Under the pieces are notes generated by a model. It searched no databases, was not told the DNA's origin, and saw only the letters and a list, made by a program, of their open reading frames with translations. Made by a program: the position numbers and the translations under genes. Shown here piece after piece: positions 8,078 through 15,243 of a DNA stretch of 18,386 nt (positions are counted from its first letter, which is position 1; each line of letters opens with the position of its first letter). Location of the stretch: contig JANLID010000216.1 of the NCBI GenBank assembly GCA_024654105.1, positions 1 through 18,386 on the forward strand. Direction: 5' to 3'. Origin of the DNA: Gallionella sp. (GTDB lineage: Bacteria > Pseudomonadota > Gammaproteobacteria > Burkholderiales > Gallionellaceae).

Positions 8078-9253
8078 ATGGAATTTGAACCTTGGATGCT
8101 GCTGGTTTTCCCGTTGTTTTTTGGGATGGGCTGGCTGGCTGCGCGCATCGACATCAAGGAGTTGCTCTCGGAATCGAGCGCGCTGCCGCAGTCATATTTT
8201 CAGGGGCTGAATTTTTTGCTCAATGAGCAACAGGACAAGGCTATCGAGGCCTTCATCGAAGTAGTCAAGGTCGATCCGCAAACTGTCGAATTGCACTTCG
8301 CGCTGGGCAGCCTGTTCCGCCGGCGCGGCGAAGTGGATCGCGCGTTGCGCATGCATCACAACCTGTTGGACAGGGTCGATCTGGATAATGACAAACGTCA
8401 GCAAGCGATTTTTGAGTTGGCGCAGGATTATTTGAAAGCCGGTATTCTGGACCGCGCCGAGAGCTTGTTCCGCGAATTGGAAAAGACCCTGTATGCCAAA
8501 CCCGCTTTGGAATTCCTGCTGGAATTGTTTCAGAAGGAGCATGACTGGCTCAAGGCGATTGAAGCGGTGCAACGCCTGGCAGCGTTATCCGGACAGTCAT
8601 ACAGCAAGCAGGCTGCCTTTTTCTATTGCGAACTGGCGAGTGAGGAAATTGCCGGCGGCAATCCGGCCGCAGCACGCGGGCATTTGCAGCAGGCATTAAA
8701 GGATTGTCCGAGCGCGGTACGCGCCACCATGATGCTGGGTGACATGGCCGCCAGCGAGAAAAAGCTTGATGAGGCTATCGCTATCTGGAAAAACATCGAG
8801 GCGCAGGACGCGCAATATCTGCCGCTGGTGGCGGAGCGCCTGTTGAATGTCTATCGCAGCCTGGATCGCGAAGCGGAGGGCGTTGCCTTGTTGCGCGAAT
8901 ACCTGGGCAAATATCACTCGCTGGATTTGATGAATGTGGTGTTCGACAGCGTGCTGAAAAACGAAGGCTCAAGTGCAGCTTACCAGCTGGTGCGCGACGA
9001 ATTGCAGCGCAACCCGACCTTGTTGGGGCTGGATAAATTGCTCGAGGCGCGGCTGCTGGAGGTGCCGATGGAGCGGCGCGCCGATGTCGAGCTGGTGAAG
9101 GATCTGGTGCACAAACGCACGCGCAACCTGGCGATGTATCACTGCGCCCATTGCGGCTTCAAGGCGCGCCAGTTTTACTGGCACTGCCCGGCCTGCCAGG
9201 CCTGGGACAGCTATTCACCGCGCCGCAGCGAAGAAACCGGAATGCCTTTATGA
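8078..9253 (+). CDS. lapB: Lipopolysaccharide assembly protein B (LapB/YciM)
   Basis: This 391-residue protein has one N-terminal membrane helix (about 6-22), tandem TPR repeats through most of the middle, and a rubredoxin-like metal ribbon at the C-terminus with cysteines C356, C359, C370 and C373. Length matches E. coli LapB (389). In E. coli LapB promotes FtsH degradation of LpxC and is needed for balanced LPS production. The ATG at 8078 has a CAGGT-type site about 8 nt upstream; an in-frame start at 8015 would overlap lapA. The stop overlaps the pyrF start as ATGA (9250-9253), indicating translational coupling. Confidence 0.95.
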   Translation: MEFEPWMLLVFPLFFGMGWLAARIDIKELLSESSALPQSYFQGLNFLLNEQQDKAIEAFIEVVKVDPQTVELHFALGSLFRRRGEVDRALRMHHNLLDRVDLDNDKRQQAIFELAQDYLKAGILDRAESLFRELEKTLYAKPALEFLLELFQKEHDWLKAIEAVQRLAALSGQSYSKQAAFFYCELASEEIAGGNPAAARGHLQQALKDCPSAVRATMMLGDMAASEKKLDEAIAIWKNIEAQDAQYLPLVAERLLNVYRSLDREAEGVALLREYLGKYHSLDLMNVVFDSVLKNEGSSAAYQLVRDELQRNPTLLGLDKLLEARLLEVPMERRADVELVKDLVHKRTRNLAMYHCAHCGFKARQFYWHCPACQAWDSYSPRRSEETGMPL

Positions 9254-9951
9254 GCGATCCGAAAATCATCGTCGCGCTGGATTACCCTGCCGCCGCGCCT
9301 GCACTGGCACTGGTTGACCGCTTGCAGCCCGCGCTGTGCCGTCTGAAAGTCGGCAAGGAATTATTCACCGCTGCCGGGCCGGGATTGATCGAGCAGTTGC
9401 AACAGCGCGGCTTCGAGATTTTTCTCGACTTGAAATTTCACGATATTCCCAATACGGCCGCGCAGGCATGCAAGGCTGCCGCTGCGTTGGGCGTGTGGAT
9501 GGTCAACGTACACGCGTTGGGCGGACGCAAGATGATGGACGCAGCGCGCGATGCCATCGCCAACAGTGCGCAAAGGCCAAAATTGATCGCCGTGACAGTA
9601 CTGACCAGTATGGCGCAGGCAGACCTTGTGGAGTTGGGCATAACCGATACGCCAGCCGAACTGGTGCAGCGTTTAGCAAAACTGGCGTGCGACAGCGGGC
9701 TGGACGGCGTGGTGTGCTCCGCACAGGAAGCATGGCAGTTACGTCCAAAATTTGGTGAAGGATTCTGCTTGGTGACGCCCGGTATTCGTCCGGCACAGGC
9801 CAGTCATGACGATCAGTCGCGGGTGATGACACCCCTTGCCGCGCTGAAGGCCGGCTCCAGTTATCTGGTGATCGGGCGCCCGATCACCAAGGCGGCTGAC
9901 CCGTTGCGGGCGCTGCTCGACATCAACAAGGAAATCGGAGAACCGGTATGA
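9250..9951 (+). CDS. pyrF: Orotidine 5'-phosphate decarboxylase
   Basis: This 233-residue enzyme catalyses the last step of UMP synthesis, OMP to UMP. The catalytic D-x-K-x-x-D signature is present as LDLKFHDIPNT, with D60, K62 and D65. The phosphate-binding segment VTPGIRP and the C-terminal LVIGRPIT are also seen. Length is typical for the group-I enzyme. The start ATG overlaps the lapB stop as ATGA. An upstream in-frame start at 9151 would add about 33 residues inside lapB and is not supported. The lapA-lapB-pyrF order is conserved in many proteobacteria, including E. coli. Confidence 0.97.
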   Translation: MSDPKIIVALDYPAAAPALALVDRLQPALCRLKVGKELFTAAGPGLIEQLQQRGFEIFLDLKFHDIPNTAAQACKAAAALGVWMVNVHALGGRKMMDAARDAIANSAQRPKLIAVTVLTSMAQADLVELGITDTPAELVQRLAKLACDSGLDGVVCSAQEAWQLRPKFGEGFCLVTPGIRPAQASHDDQSRVMTPLAALKAGSSYLVIGRPITKAADPLRALLDINKEIGEPV

Positions 9952-9977
9952 ATCAGAAAAGTGCAGGGCGGTTATGA
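9948..9977 (+). CDS. Nine-codon mini-ORF bridging pyrF and rfaE1
   Basis: ATG at 9948 overlaps the pyrF stop (ATGA), and its own TGA at 9975-9977 overlaps the rfaE1 ATG at 9974 (ATGA). The frame encodes MNQKSAGRL. It could hand ribosomes from pyrF to rfaE1 by stepwise termination-reinitiation. AGGGCGG (9965-9971) also provides a local ribosome site for rfaE1, so the mini-ORF may be incidental. Confidence 0.3.
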   Translation: MNQKSAGRL

Positions 9978-10915
9978 CGATGTTGCCAAAATTTGACGGC
10001 GCAAAAATACTGGTGGTCGGCGATGTGATGCTGGACCGTTACTGGTTCGGCGACGTCAACCGCATCTCGCCGGAAGCACCGGTGCCGGTGCTCAAGGTGG
10101 AACGCGTCGAAGAGCGACCCGGTGGGGCGGCCAACGTGGCGCGCAACATCGCGGCACTCGGCGCGCAAGCTACCCTGCTGTCGGTGGTCGGCAATGACGA
10201 GGCGGGCGCATGTCTGGAAAAGTTGCTCAACGAACACGCCAACCTCACCGCATTGCTGCATCGCGACAACACCGTCTCGACCATCATCAAGTTGCGCGCC
10301 ATCGCGCGGCACCAGCAATTGCTGCGGATCGATTTCGAAACGCCGCCCAGCCACGAAGTGCTGCACGCCGCACTGGCGGATTTTCACGCGCAGTTGCCGC
10401 TGGCCGATGTGGTGATCCTGTCCGATTACGGCAAGGGCGGGTTGGCGCATATCGCCGAGATGATCCGGCTGGCGCGCGCGGCGGGTAAACCGGTGCTGGT
10501 CGATCCCAAGGGCGACGATTACGCGCGCTATCGCGGCGCGTCGCTGCTCACGCCGAACCGCAGCGAATTCCGCGAAGTGGCGGGCAGTTGGAAGACCGAT
10601 GCGGAATTCAATAGCAAGGTAGAAAAGCTGCGCACCGAATTGCAGCTCGACGCGCTGCTGGTCACGCGCAGCGAGGACGGCATGAGCCTGTACCGCGCCA
10701 ACGAAGCGCTGCACGAGCCGACGCACACCCGCGAAGTATTCGACGTCAGCGGCGCGGGCGATACCGTGATCGCCGCGCTGGCGGTGATGCTGGCGAGCGG
10801 CGCGGATTTGCCCGATGCGATGCGTATCGCCAACCGCGCGGCGGGCATCGTGGTCGGCAAGCTGGGCACGGCGGTGGTCAGCCGCGAGGAAATTGTGCGG
10901 GATATGGAACGTTAG
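9974..10915 (+). CDS. rfaE1: D-glycero-beta-D-manno-heptose-7-phosphate kinase
   Basis: This 313-residue PfkB/ribokinase-family sugar kinase makes heptose 1,7-bisphosphate on the path to ADP-heptose for the LPS inner core. The N-terminal GDVMLDRYWFG segment, the GGAANVARN sugar-binding motif (50-58) and the C-terminal DVSGAGDT motif with catalytic base D263 are intact. Only the kinase domain is present. The adenylyltransferase domain fused to it in E. coli HldE is absent, so a separate rfaE2/hldC must lie elsewhere. The start is ATG 9974, five nt after AGGG. The stop (10913-10915) touches the first bases of an inverted-repeat element. hldD follows after 97 bp. Confidence 0.95.
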   Translation: MTMLPKFDGAKILVVGDVMLDRYWFGDVNRISPEAPVPVLKVERVEERPGGAANVARNIAALGAQATLLSVVGNDEAGACLEKLLNEHANLTALLHRDNTVSTIIKLRAIARHQQLLRIDFETPPSHEVLHAALADFHAQLPLADVVILSDYGKGGLAHIAEMIRLARAAGKPVLVDPKGDDYARYRGASLLTPNRSEFREVAGSWKTDAEFNSKVEKLRTELQLDALLVTRSEDGMSLYRANEALHEPTHTREVFDVSGAGDTVIAALAVMLASGADLPDAMRIANRAAGIVVGKLGTAVVSREEIVRDMER

Positions 10916-10997
10916 GATCGAGGAGCGCGGATTGAGGATCGAGGAAAACCGACATCACTGTTTTTAGCTCGATCCTCGCTCCTCAATCCACGATCCT
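10914..10997. repeat. Heptamer-built inverted repeat, copy 2 (rfaE1-hldD gap)
   Basis: The left arm (10914-10945) contains AGGATCG, AGGAGCG and GGATTG-AGGATCG units. The right arm (10969-10997) contains GATCCTC, GCTCCTC, AATCC and GATCCT. The arms are near-complementary. Read on the minus strand, the loop starts GAGCTAAAAACAG and reaches TCGGTTTT, matching the copy-1 loop (GAGTAAAAACTG ... TCCGATTTT). The two copies are therefore related over their whole length and oppositely oriented. The element fills most of the gap and ends just before the hldD ribosome site. Confidence 0.85.
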
Positions 10998-11012
10998 GTT
11001 AAAGGAGAAAAC

Positions 11013-12008
11013 ATGTACTACATCGTTACCGGCGCCGCCGGGTTTATCGGTTCCAACCTGGTCAAGGCGCTCAACCAGCGCGGCGAGCACAACATCATCG
11101 CGGTGGACAATCTCAAGAACGCCGACAAGTTCAGGAATCTGGCCGATTGCGAAATCGCCGACTACCTCGACAAGGAAGACTTCCTGAAAAAATTGCAGGA
11201 AGGTTTTTTCGACGGACTGGTCAGCGCGGTGCTGCACCAGGGCGCGTGCTCAGATACCATGGAAACCGACGGCCGCTACATGATGGACAACAATTACCAG
11301 TATTCGCTGGAGCTGCTGAACTACTGCCAGAACGAAGAGGTGCCGTTTCTGTATGCCTCGTCCGCTTCGGTGTACGGCGGCGGCAAGGTGTTCAAGGAAA
11401 GCCGCGAATGCGAGGCGCCGCTGAACGTGTACGCCTATTCCAAATTCCTGTTCGACCAGATCGTGCGCCGCCGCTGGCACAAGCGCAGCGCGCAGATCGT
11501 CGGCCTGCGCTACTTCAACGTGTATGGCTCGCGCGAACAGCACAAGGGGCGCATGGCTTCGGTCGCGTTCCATTTCTTCAACCAGTATCGCGCCGAAGGC
11601 AAGGTGAAACTGTTCGAAGGCTGCGACGGCTACGCCAACGGCGGGCAACTGCGCGACTTCGTCTCGGTAGAAGACACGGTCAAGGTCAACATGTATTTTC
11701 TCGACAACCCGCACAAATCCGGCATCTTCAACCTCGGCACCGGGCAGGCGCAGAGCTTCAACGACGTGGCGATGGCGACCATCAATATCCTGCGCAACGC
11801 CGACGGGAAAAAAGCGTTAAGCCTCGCCGAATTGCAACAGCAAGGCTTGATCGAGTACATCCCGTTCCCCGAAGCATTGCGCGGCAAATACCAGAGCTAC
11901 ACCCAGGCCGACATCGGCGCGCTGCGCAGCAGCGGCTATGCCGAACCGTTTTTGAGCGTGGAGCAGGGCGTGGCAAGGTATGTGGAACAGATGCTCAAGA
12001 TGGCGTGA
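11013..12008 (+). CDS. hldD: ADP-L-glycero-D-manno-heptose 6-epimerase
   Basis: This 331-residue extended short-chain dehydrogenase carries out the last step of ADP-heptose synthesis. The NADP-binding glycine motif GAAGFIG is at residues 7-13. Catalytic S116 (in YASSASVYGG) and the Y140-xxx-K144 pair match the E. coli positions. QLRDFVSVEDTV and a C-terminal QSYTQAD segment complete the family pattern. AAGGAG ends 5 nt before the ATG at 11013. It works directly after RfaE1 in LPS core synthesis, and cysM is the expected next neighbour, here displaced by an accessory segment of about 2.3 kb. Confidence 0.97.
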   Translation: MYYIVTGAAGFIGSNLVKALNQRGEHNIIAVDNLKNADKFRNLADCEIADYLDKEDFLKKLQEGFFDGLVSAVLHQGACSDTMETDGRYMMDNNYQYSLELLNYCQNEEVPFLYASSASVYGGGKVFKESRECEAPLNVYAYSKFLFDQIVRRRWHKRSAQIVGLRYFNVYGSREQHKGRMASVAFHFFNQYRAEGKVKLFEGCDGYANGGQLRDFVSVEDTVKVNMYFLDNPHKSGIFNLGTGQAQSFNDVAMATINILRNADGKKALSLAELQQQGLIEYIPFPEALRGKYQSYTQADIGALRSSGYAEPFLSVEQGVARYVEQMLKMA

Positions 12009-12033
12009 TCGTTCGGCGTTTTAAAACGATCAC
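12005..12033. repeat. Nine-bp perfect stem-loop over the hldD stop
   Basis: GTGATCGTT (12005-12013) and AACGATCAC (12025-12033) are exact complements around an 11-nt loop, overlapping the hldD stop codon (12006-12008). The internal CGTTTTAAAACG (12017-12028) is itself a 12-bp palindrome. No T-run follows, so a classical intrinsic terminator is unlikely. mRNA 3'-end protection or a Rho-associated structure is possible. Confidence 0.55.
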
Positions 12034-12311
12034 TCACGGTCAATGTGCGAAGTTCTCAAAAGTGCCAAAGCTGCTACTCATTAGATGGCGTATGATCCAA
12101 GTCAATTGCTGCTTGGGAGGCATTGGGCTTTTCCGATAATATTCATCATGGATTCCTCTCACGTTTAACTGGTTATTCATCAACTCTAGTTTGGCACATT
12201 GATGCCGCTTAGATGAGGCGGAGTCCATACCATTGCAATTCCATCATTCCTGCAGTGATGATGCCGATGCGCATGAGCAGCGTGGTGAAGGAGTACACCC
12301 ATACATTAAAT
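12034..12311. other. Non-coding stretch at the left edge of the accessory segment
   Basis: No convincing gene is seen here. A 62-codon minus-strand frame (12040-12228) and several shorter frames lack recognisable motifs and supported starts. Base composition is closer to the accessory genes than to hldD. The stretch separates the hldD 3' hairpin from the palindromic operator of the RHH gene. Confidence 0.5.
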
Positions 12312-12335
12312 ATGGATACACAAATGTGTATCCAT
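12312..12335. promoter_or_regulatory. Perfect 10-bp palindrome, probable RHH operator
   Basis: ATGGATACAC (12312-12321), AAAT spacer, GTGTATCCAT (12326-12335) form an exact inverted repeat. It lies 16 bp upstream of a ribbon-helix-helix gene and overlaps its best -35 element, the usual arrangement for autorepression by small RHH regulators. The operator role is inferred from position and symmetry. Confidence 0.7.
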
Positions 12336-12345
12336 GTGCTATATT
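12317..12345 (+). promoter_or_regulatory. Putative promoter of the RHH gene
   Basis: TACACA (12317-12322; four of six to TTGACA), a 17-bp spacer and TATATT (12340-12345; five of six to TATAAT) form a sigma-70-like promoter. The expected start, about 7 nt after the -10, falls at or next to the ATG at 12352, so the transcript may be leaderless. The -35 is inside the palindrome. Confidence 0.5.
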
Positions 12346-12351
12346 TTACTT

Positions 12352-12540
12352 ATGTTGATTAAAGATGCCGGGATTCGAATTAGGGTTGAGACGGAATTGC
12401 GCGAAGCTTTCGTGCAAGCCTGCCGTGCTCAAGACCGCGCGGCCTCTGAAGTACTTCGGGATTTTATGCGCGCCTTTACTGAGAAGCATCAGCGCGGCCA
12501 GGCAAATCTGTTTGTTGATGCTAAACGGAAGCGCGGCTAA
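12352..12540 (+). CDS. Small ribbon-helix-helix DNA-binding protein (antitoxin/CopG-like)
   Basis: This 62-residue protein starts with a short beta-strand (IRIRVET), then two helices (ELREAFVQACRAQDR and AASEVLRDFMRAFTEKH) and a basic tail ending KRKRG. This is the RHH pattern of CopG/RelB-type antitoxins and of small plasmid-associated repressors. A perfect palindrome overlaps its putative promoter, suggesting autorepression. No Shine-Dalgarno site is visible before the ATG at 12352; a start at 12334 would lie in the operator. No complete toxin gene follows. The next genes are a 29-codon frame (2 nt gap) and a truncated DNA methyltransferase, so it may be an orphan antitoxin or a regulator of the methyltransferase locus. 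Confidence 0.75.
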   Translation: MLIKDAGIRIRVETELREAFVQACRAQDRAASEVLRDFMRAFTEKHQRGQANLFVDAKRKRG

Positions 12541-12542
12541 CG

Positions 12543-12632
12543 ATGGCTGCAACACTTGTTGCCTGCAGAATGGCTAATCAAAGTAATTCCCGAAGGACTT
12601 CAGTTGAGTGGGAGACCGAAAATGCATCATAA
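12543..12632 (+). CDS. Small 29-codon frame between RHH gene and methyltransferase
   Basis: The ATG lies 2 nt after the RHH stop, and the TAA (12630-12632) overlaps the beginning of the methyltransferase frame (ATG at 12622). The peptide begins MAATLVACRMANQSN and has no recognisable motif. It may be a remnant of a second operon gene, a coupling ORF, or chance. Its tight fit between the two genes is the only support. Confidence 0.2.
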   Translation: MAATLVACRMANQSNSRRTSVEWETENAS

Positions 12633-13233
12633 GACTGAATATGAGAGAAATGCTTCGAGGAAATCTATAGGTGCAGATCAGAAGGCTAGTGTGTGGGATG
12701 CTGAAGCCTTTACCCGACTGGTAAATGCAGCAAGAGATAAGGGGCGAGTATCCGGCTTGACGCATAAATTTTACCGATACCCTGCACGTTTTTCGCCGCA
12801 GTTCGTGCGAGCAGCCATTGAACAATTTACAAACCCCGGTGACCTTGTATTCGATCCTTTCATGGGTGGGGGAACAACTCTGGTCGAAGCCGTCGCACTT
12901 GGAAGAAGCGCAATCGGCACCGACATTAGCTCGCTCGCAACCTTCGTATCCAAAGCCAAGACACTCGTTTTCTCGGATGAAGAATTTCAATGCCTCGAGC
13001 GTTGGATTGGTACGTTAAAAGTGATTATTAATATTCACATCCCCTCGGTTTCTTCGAAGGATTATGTCGATGCTGGTTACCACAAACACCTTGGCTCAAG
13101 CCTCACATGGCGGTTGCGTAAGGCGATGGAGCAGGCACTTGCAACCGCAGTGAATCTGCCGACAGAGAAGGTAGCCTTGAGCTTTAGTGATTTAAGATGT
13201 TTGACTCCTCTTGGTGTCGAGGAGTCCGGGTAG
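12622..13233 (+). pseudogene. DNA methyltransferase (N4/N6 class), truncated
   Basis: The frame has 203 codons, of which roughly the first 180 are methyltransferase-like. Visible are Y-P-A-R-F-S-P-Q-F (about 53-61) and the S-adenosylmethionine-binding motif DPFMGGGTT at 78-86, followed by LVEAVALGRSAIGTDI. Homologous enzymes continue with a PPY catalytic motif ((D/N/S)PPY) further toward the C-terminus; none is present here. From about base 13176 the sequence is the antisense of the convergent SfsA-like gene, and the frame stops at 13233 after unrelated residues. It is therefore very probably inactive. The start ATG 12622 is supported by GGGAG (12610-12614). The region is visibly AT-richer than the housekeeping block, consistent with acquisition. 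The 5' part may still be co-transcribed with the RHH gene. Confidence 0.75.
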
Positions 13234-13805
13234 CGAGCCACACCGTTCTCTACGACAGTTGCGCTCTTTACCTCTACGAGACAATCACCTTTGGATCCTG
13301 AGATAATAAAATCCACCCGAAAACCATCTTCTACGAGTTGCTCACGAGCCAGAGTGTTATAAGTCTCAAGTCCCGGCACCAACTTCAGCCTTAAAGCTTC
13401 TTCAACAAGGCGGTTGGAAAGATGAGTGTCTGTACCAATCCAAAGTCCTTCAAACTCAACAGCTCGCCAAGTGTATCGTCGTTTTCTTTTTAGATCCGCG
13501 CTATCCCAAAGAAGAGCATCCCTGCCAGACGTCAGGCAACCTGTCATAGAGCCTGGGTTTGCACAGTAGACAAGCTCTTCTACTCCATTAGGGAAAGCCA
13601 TTTCTGCCAAAAAACGCTGTGGTCTTCGCAAAAAAGTTGCTTCGCATTGCGGCTGAGGAAAGGCCATAAAAATTTCATCGCCGTTCATTCTAAGACTAAC
13701 CTTACCTTGGTCGGGTTCTTGCCCTTGGGATAGGAGAGTGATTTGCATAACGTTGAGGTCTGCTGAACTAATTAACTCGGCAGCCAGTTTGATATTGTTG
13801 TCCAT
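13077..13805 (-). pseudogene. SfsA-like protein (PD-(D/E)XK fold), C-terminally truncated
   Basis: The minus-strand frame has 242 codons. Residues about 57-207 resemble SfsA (sugar fermentation stimulation protein, a DNA-binding protein with a PD-(D/E)XK nuclease-like fold): FLRRPQRFLAEM, NPGSMTGC, KRKRRYTW, NRLVEEA, FRVDF, VEVKSATVVENG with the E-x-K pair, and STPRGVKHLKSL. After residue 207 (base 13185) the sequence is antisense to the methyltransferase and unlike SfsA; the normal C-terminal segment is missing. About 45-55 residues precede the usual SfsA start. Later in-frame Met codons at 13688 and 13667 are alternatives, neither with a good ribosome site. A TATAAT on the minus strand (13847-13842) lies upstream of the 13805 start. 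Function is probably lost or altered. Confidence 0.7.
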
Positions 13806-14355
13806 ACAAGTCGAAGGAAAGTGAATTTAAGTTAAGGTGGAATTATAGCCAGCCCCCAAACATGATACGCCCGCCACGCGTGAACACTTCGTCTCACTGA
13901 CAACTGCTGCTCTTGTACCTGTGGACTGGTATAAAAATGCTGGAAGAAACCATGGCGTCAAAAGTCAATTTCCCTACCATTCTGCTGAGCAGCCATTCGC
14001 ATGAGGAATATATCGAGAAAGATGAAACCAGCAAATTGATTGAGGCAATGAGGCTAGCTGCGCTACTTCACTAATCAACTTTCAATGGGGTCAGATATTT
14101 CAGGCGCTATCTCATCGCCGCTAAATCGAGATGTTGAACGGAAGCTATCGGGAAACGCGAATGGCGGCTTTGTGTAACCAGTAGTTCAAGTACCCTGATG
14201 GCGGCCAATGAAAACTCCAGTTGCTGGCCTTGCCCGGTTTGGTGAGCATGAGGCAATCCGAATATCAAGTTGCTTGCCATCAGACAAGCAATCGCCGTGC
14301 AGTTTTTTGCCGCCGCAGTTATCATTGAGTCCTTAGCAAATATCGAGGCAAAGCG
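13806..14355. other. Unassigned stretch between the sfsA-like gene and cysM
   Basis: About 550 bp without a recognised gene. It holds a TATAAT on the minus strand (13847-13842), a 45-codon plus-strand frame (13937-14074), a GGGGTCAGAT string near 14086-14095 that resembles sequences often seen beside REP-associated transposase remnants, and a 72-codon minus-strand frame (14107-14325) with no motif. The overall look is of decayed accessory DNA. The cysM ribosome site (GAGG, 14343-14346) is at its right end. Confidence 0.5.
13937..14074 (+). CDS. Hypothetical 45-residue frame
   Basis: ATG at 13937, stop TAA at 14072-14074. The peptide contains FPTILLSSHSHEEYIEKDE and then a short helix-like segment, KLIEAMRLAALLH. 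I do not recognise it, and no ribosome site stands out. Another frame across the same bases is also open for about 46 codons, so coding is uncertain. It could be a fragment of a lost gene. Confidence 0.2.
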   Translation: MLEETMASKVNFPTILLSSHSHEEYIEKDETSKLIEAMRLAALLH

Positions 14356-15243
14356 ATGTACCCATCCATAGAAAATTTCGTCGGCAACACCCCGCTGGTG
14401 CGTCTGAAGCGCATTCCCGACGGCACCTCGAACGTCATCCTTGCCAAGCTGGAAGGCAATAATCCTGCCGGTTCGGTGAAGGACCGTCCGGCGCTGTCAA
14501 TGATCATGCGCGCCGAAGCGCGCGGCGACATCAGGCCGGGCGACACGCTGATCGAGGCGACCAGCGGCAACACCGGCATCGCGCTGGCGATGGCGGCGGC
14601 TGTGCGCGGCTACCGCCTGATTCTGGTAATGCCGGATAACCAGAGCATGGAACGCCGCCAGACCATGTGCGCCTACGGCGCGGAACTGCTGCTGACGCCG
14701 AAGGAAGGCAGTATGGAATTGGCGCGCGACACGGCAGAGAAGCTGCGCGCCGAAGGGCGCGGCATCATCCTCGACCAGTTCGCCAATCCCGATAATCCGC
14801 TCGCACATTACGAGGGCACCGCGCCGGAAATCTGGCGCGATACGGATGGCAAGCTCACTCACTTCGTCAGCAGCATGGGCACCACCGGCACCATCATGGG
14901 CTGCTCGCGTTTCTTCAAGGAACAGAATCCCGGCATCCAGATCATCGGCGTGCAGCCGGAAGAGGGCGCGCAGATTCCCGGTATCCGCAAATGGCCGCCG
15001 GCCTATCTGCCGAAAATCTATGACGGCAAGAATGTGGACCGGCTGGAACAGGTGAGCCAGCAGGATGCGGAGGAAATGACGCGCCGCCTGGCACGCGAGG
15101 AAGGCATCTTCTGCGGCGTCTCGTCCGGCGGCGCGCTGGTCGTGGCGCTGCGCATCTCACAACAGGTCGAGAACGCGACCATCGCGTTCATCGTCTGCGA
15201 CCGCGGCGACCGTTATTTGTCTACCGGGATATTCCCAGTCTAA
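14356..15243 (+). CDS. cysM: Cysteine synthase B (O-acetylserine sulfhydrylase)
   Basis: This 295-residue PLP enzyme makes cysteine from O-acetylserine and sulfide or thiosulfate. The PLP lysine is K42 in NNPAGSVKDRP. The substrate loop TSGNTG is at 68-73 and the phosphate-binding GTTGT follows SSM. The short length and the NPAGSVKDRPA form favour CysM over CysK. The ATG at 14356 has GAGG 9 nt upstream. cysM commonly follows hldD in betaproteobacteria; here the accessory segment separates them. Its stop overlaps the convergent amiC stop (15240-15243). Confidence 0.95.
   Translation: MYPSIENFVGNTPLVRLKRIPDGTSNVILAKLEGNNPAGSVKDRPALSMIMRAEARGDIRPGDTLIEATSGNTGIALAMAAAVRGYRLILVMPDNQSMERRQTMCAYGAELLLTPKEGSMELARDTAEKLRAEGRGIILDQFANPDNPLAHYEGTAPEIWRDTDGKLTHFVSSMGTTGTIMGCSRFFKEQNPGIQIIGVQPEEGAQIPGIRKWPPAYLPKIYDGKNVDRLEQVSQQDAEEMTRRLAREEGIFCGVSSGGALVVALRISQQVENATIAFIVCDRGDRYLSTGIFPV

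Noticed and set aside
9953..10726. 257-codon minus-strand frame opposite rfaE1
   Set aside because: The plus strand carries all heptose kinase motifs. The antisense peptide is His/Arg/Gln-rich and without a motif.
11147..12139. 330-codon plus-strand frame overlapping hldD
   Set aside because: It is a shifted reading of hldD, extremely Arg-rich and motif-free, whereas hldD matches its family end to end.
12256..12360. Plus-strand frame starting MMPMRMSSV across the RHH promoter
   Set aside because: It runs through the palindrome and promoter, has no motif, and overlaps the better supported RHH gene.
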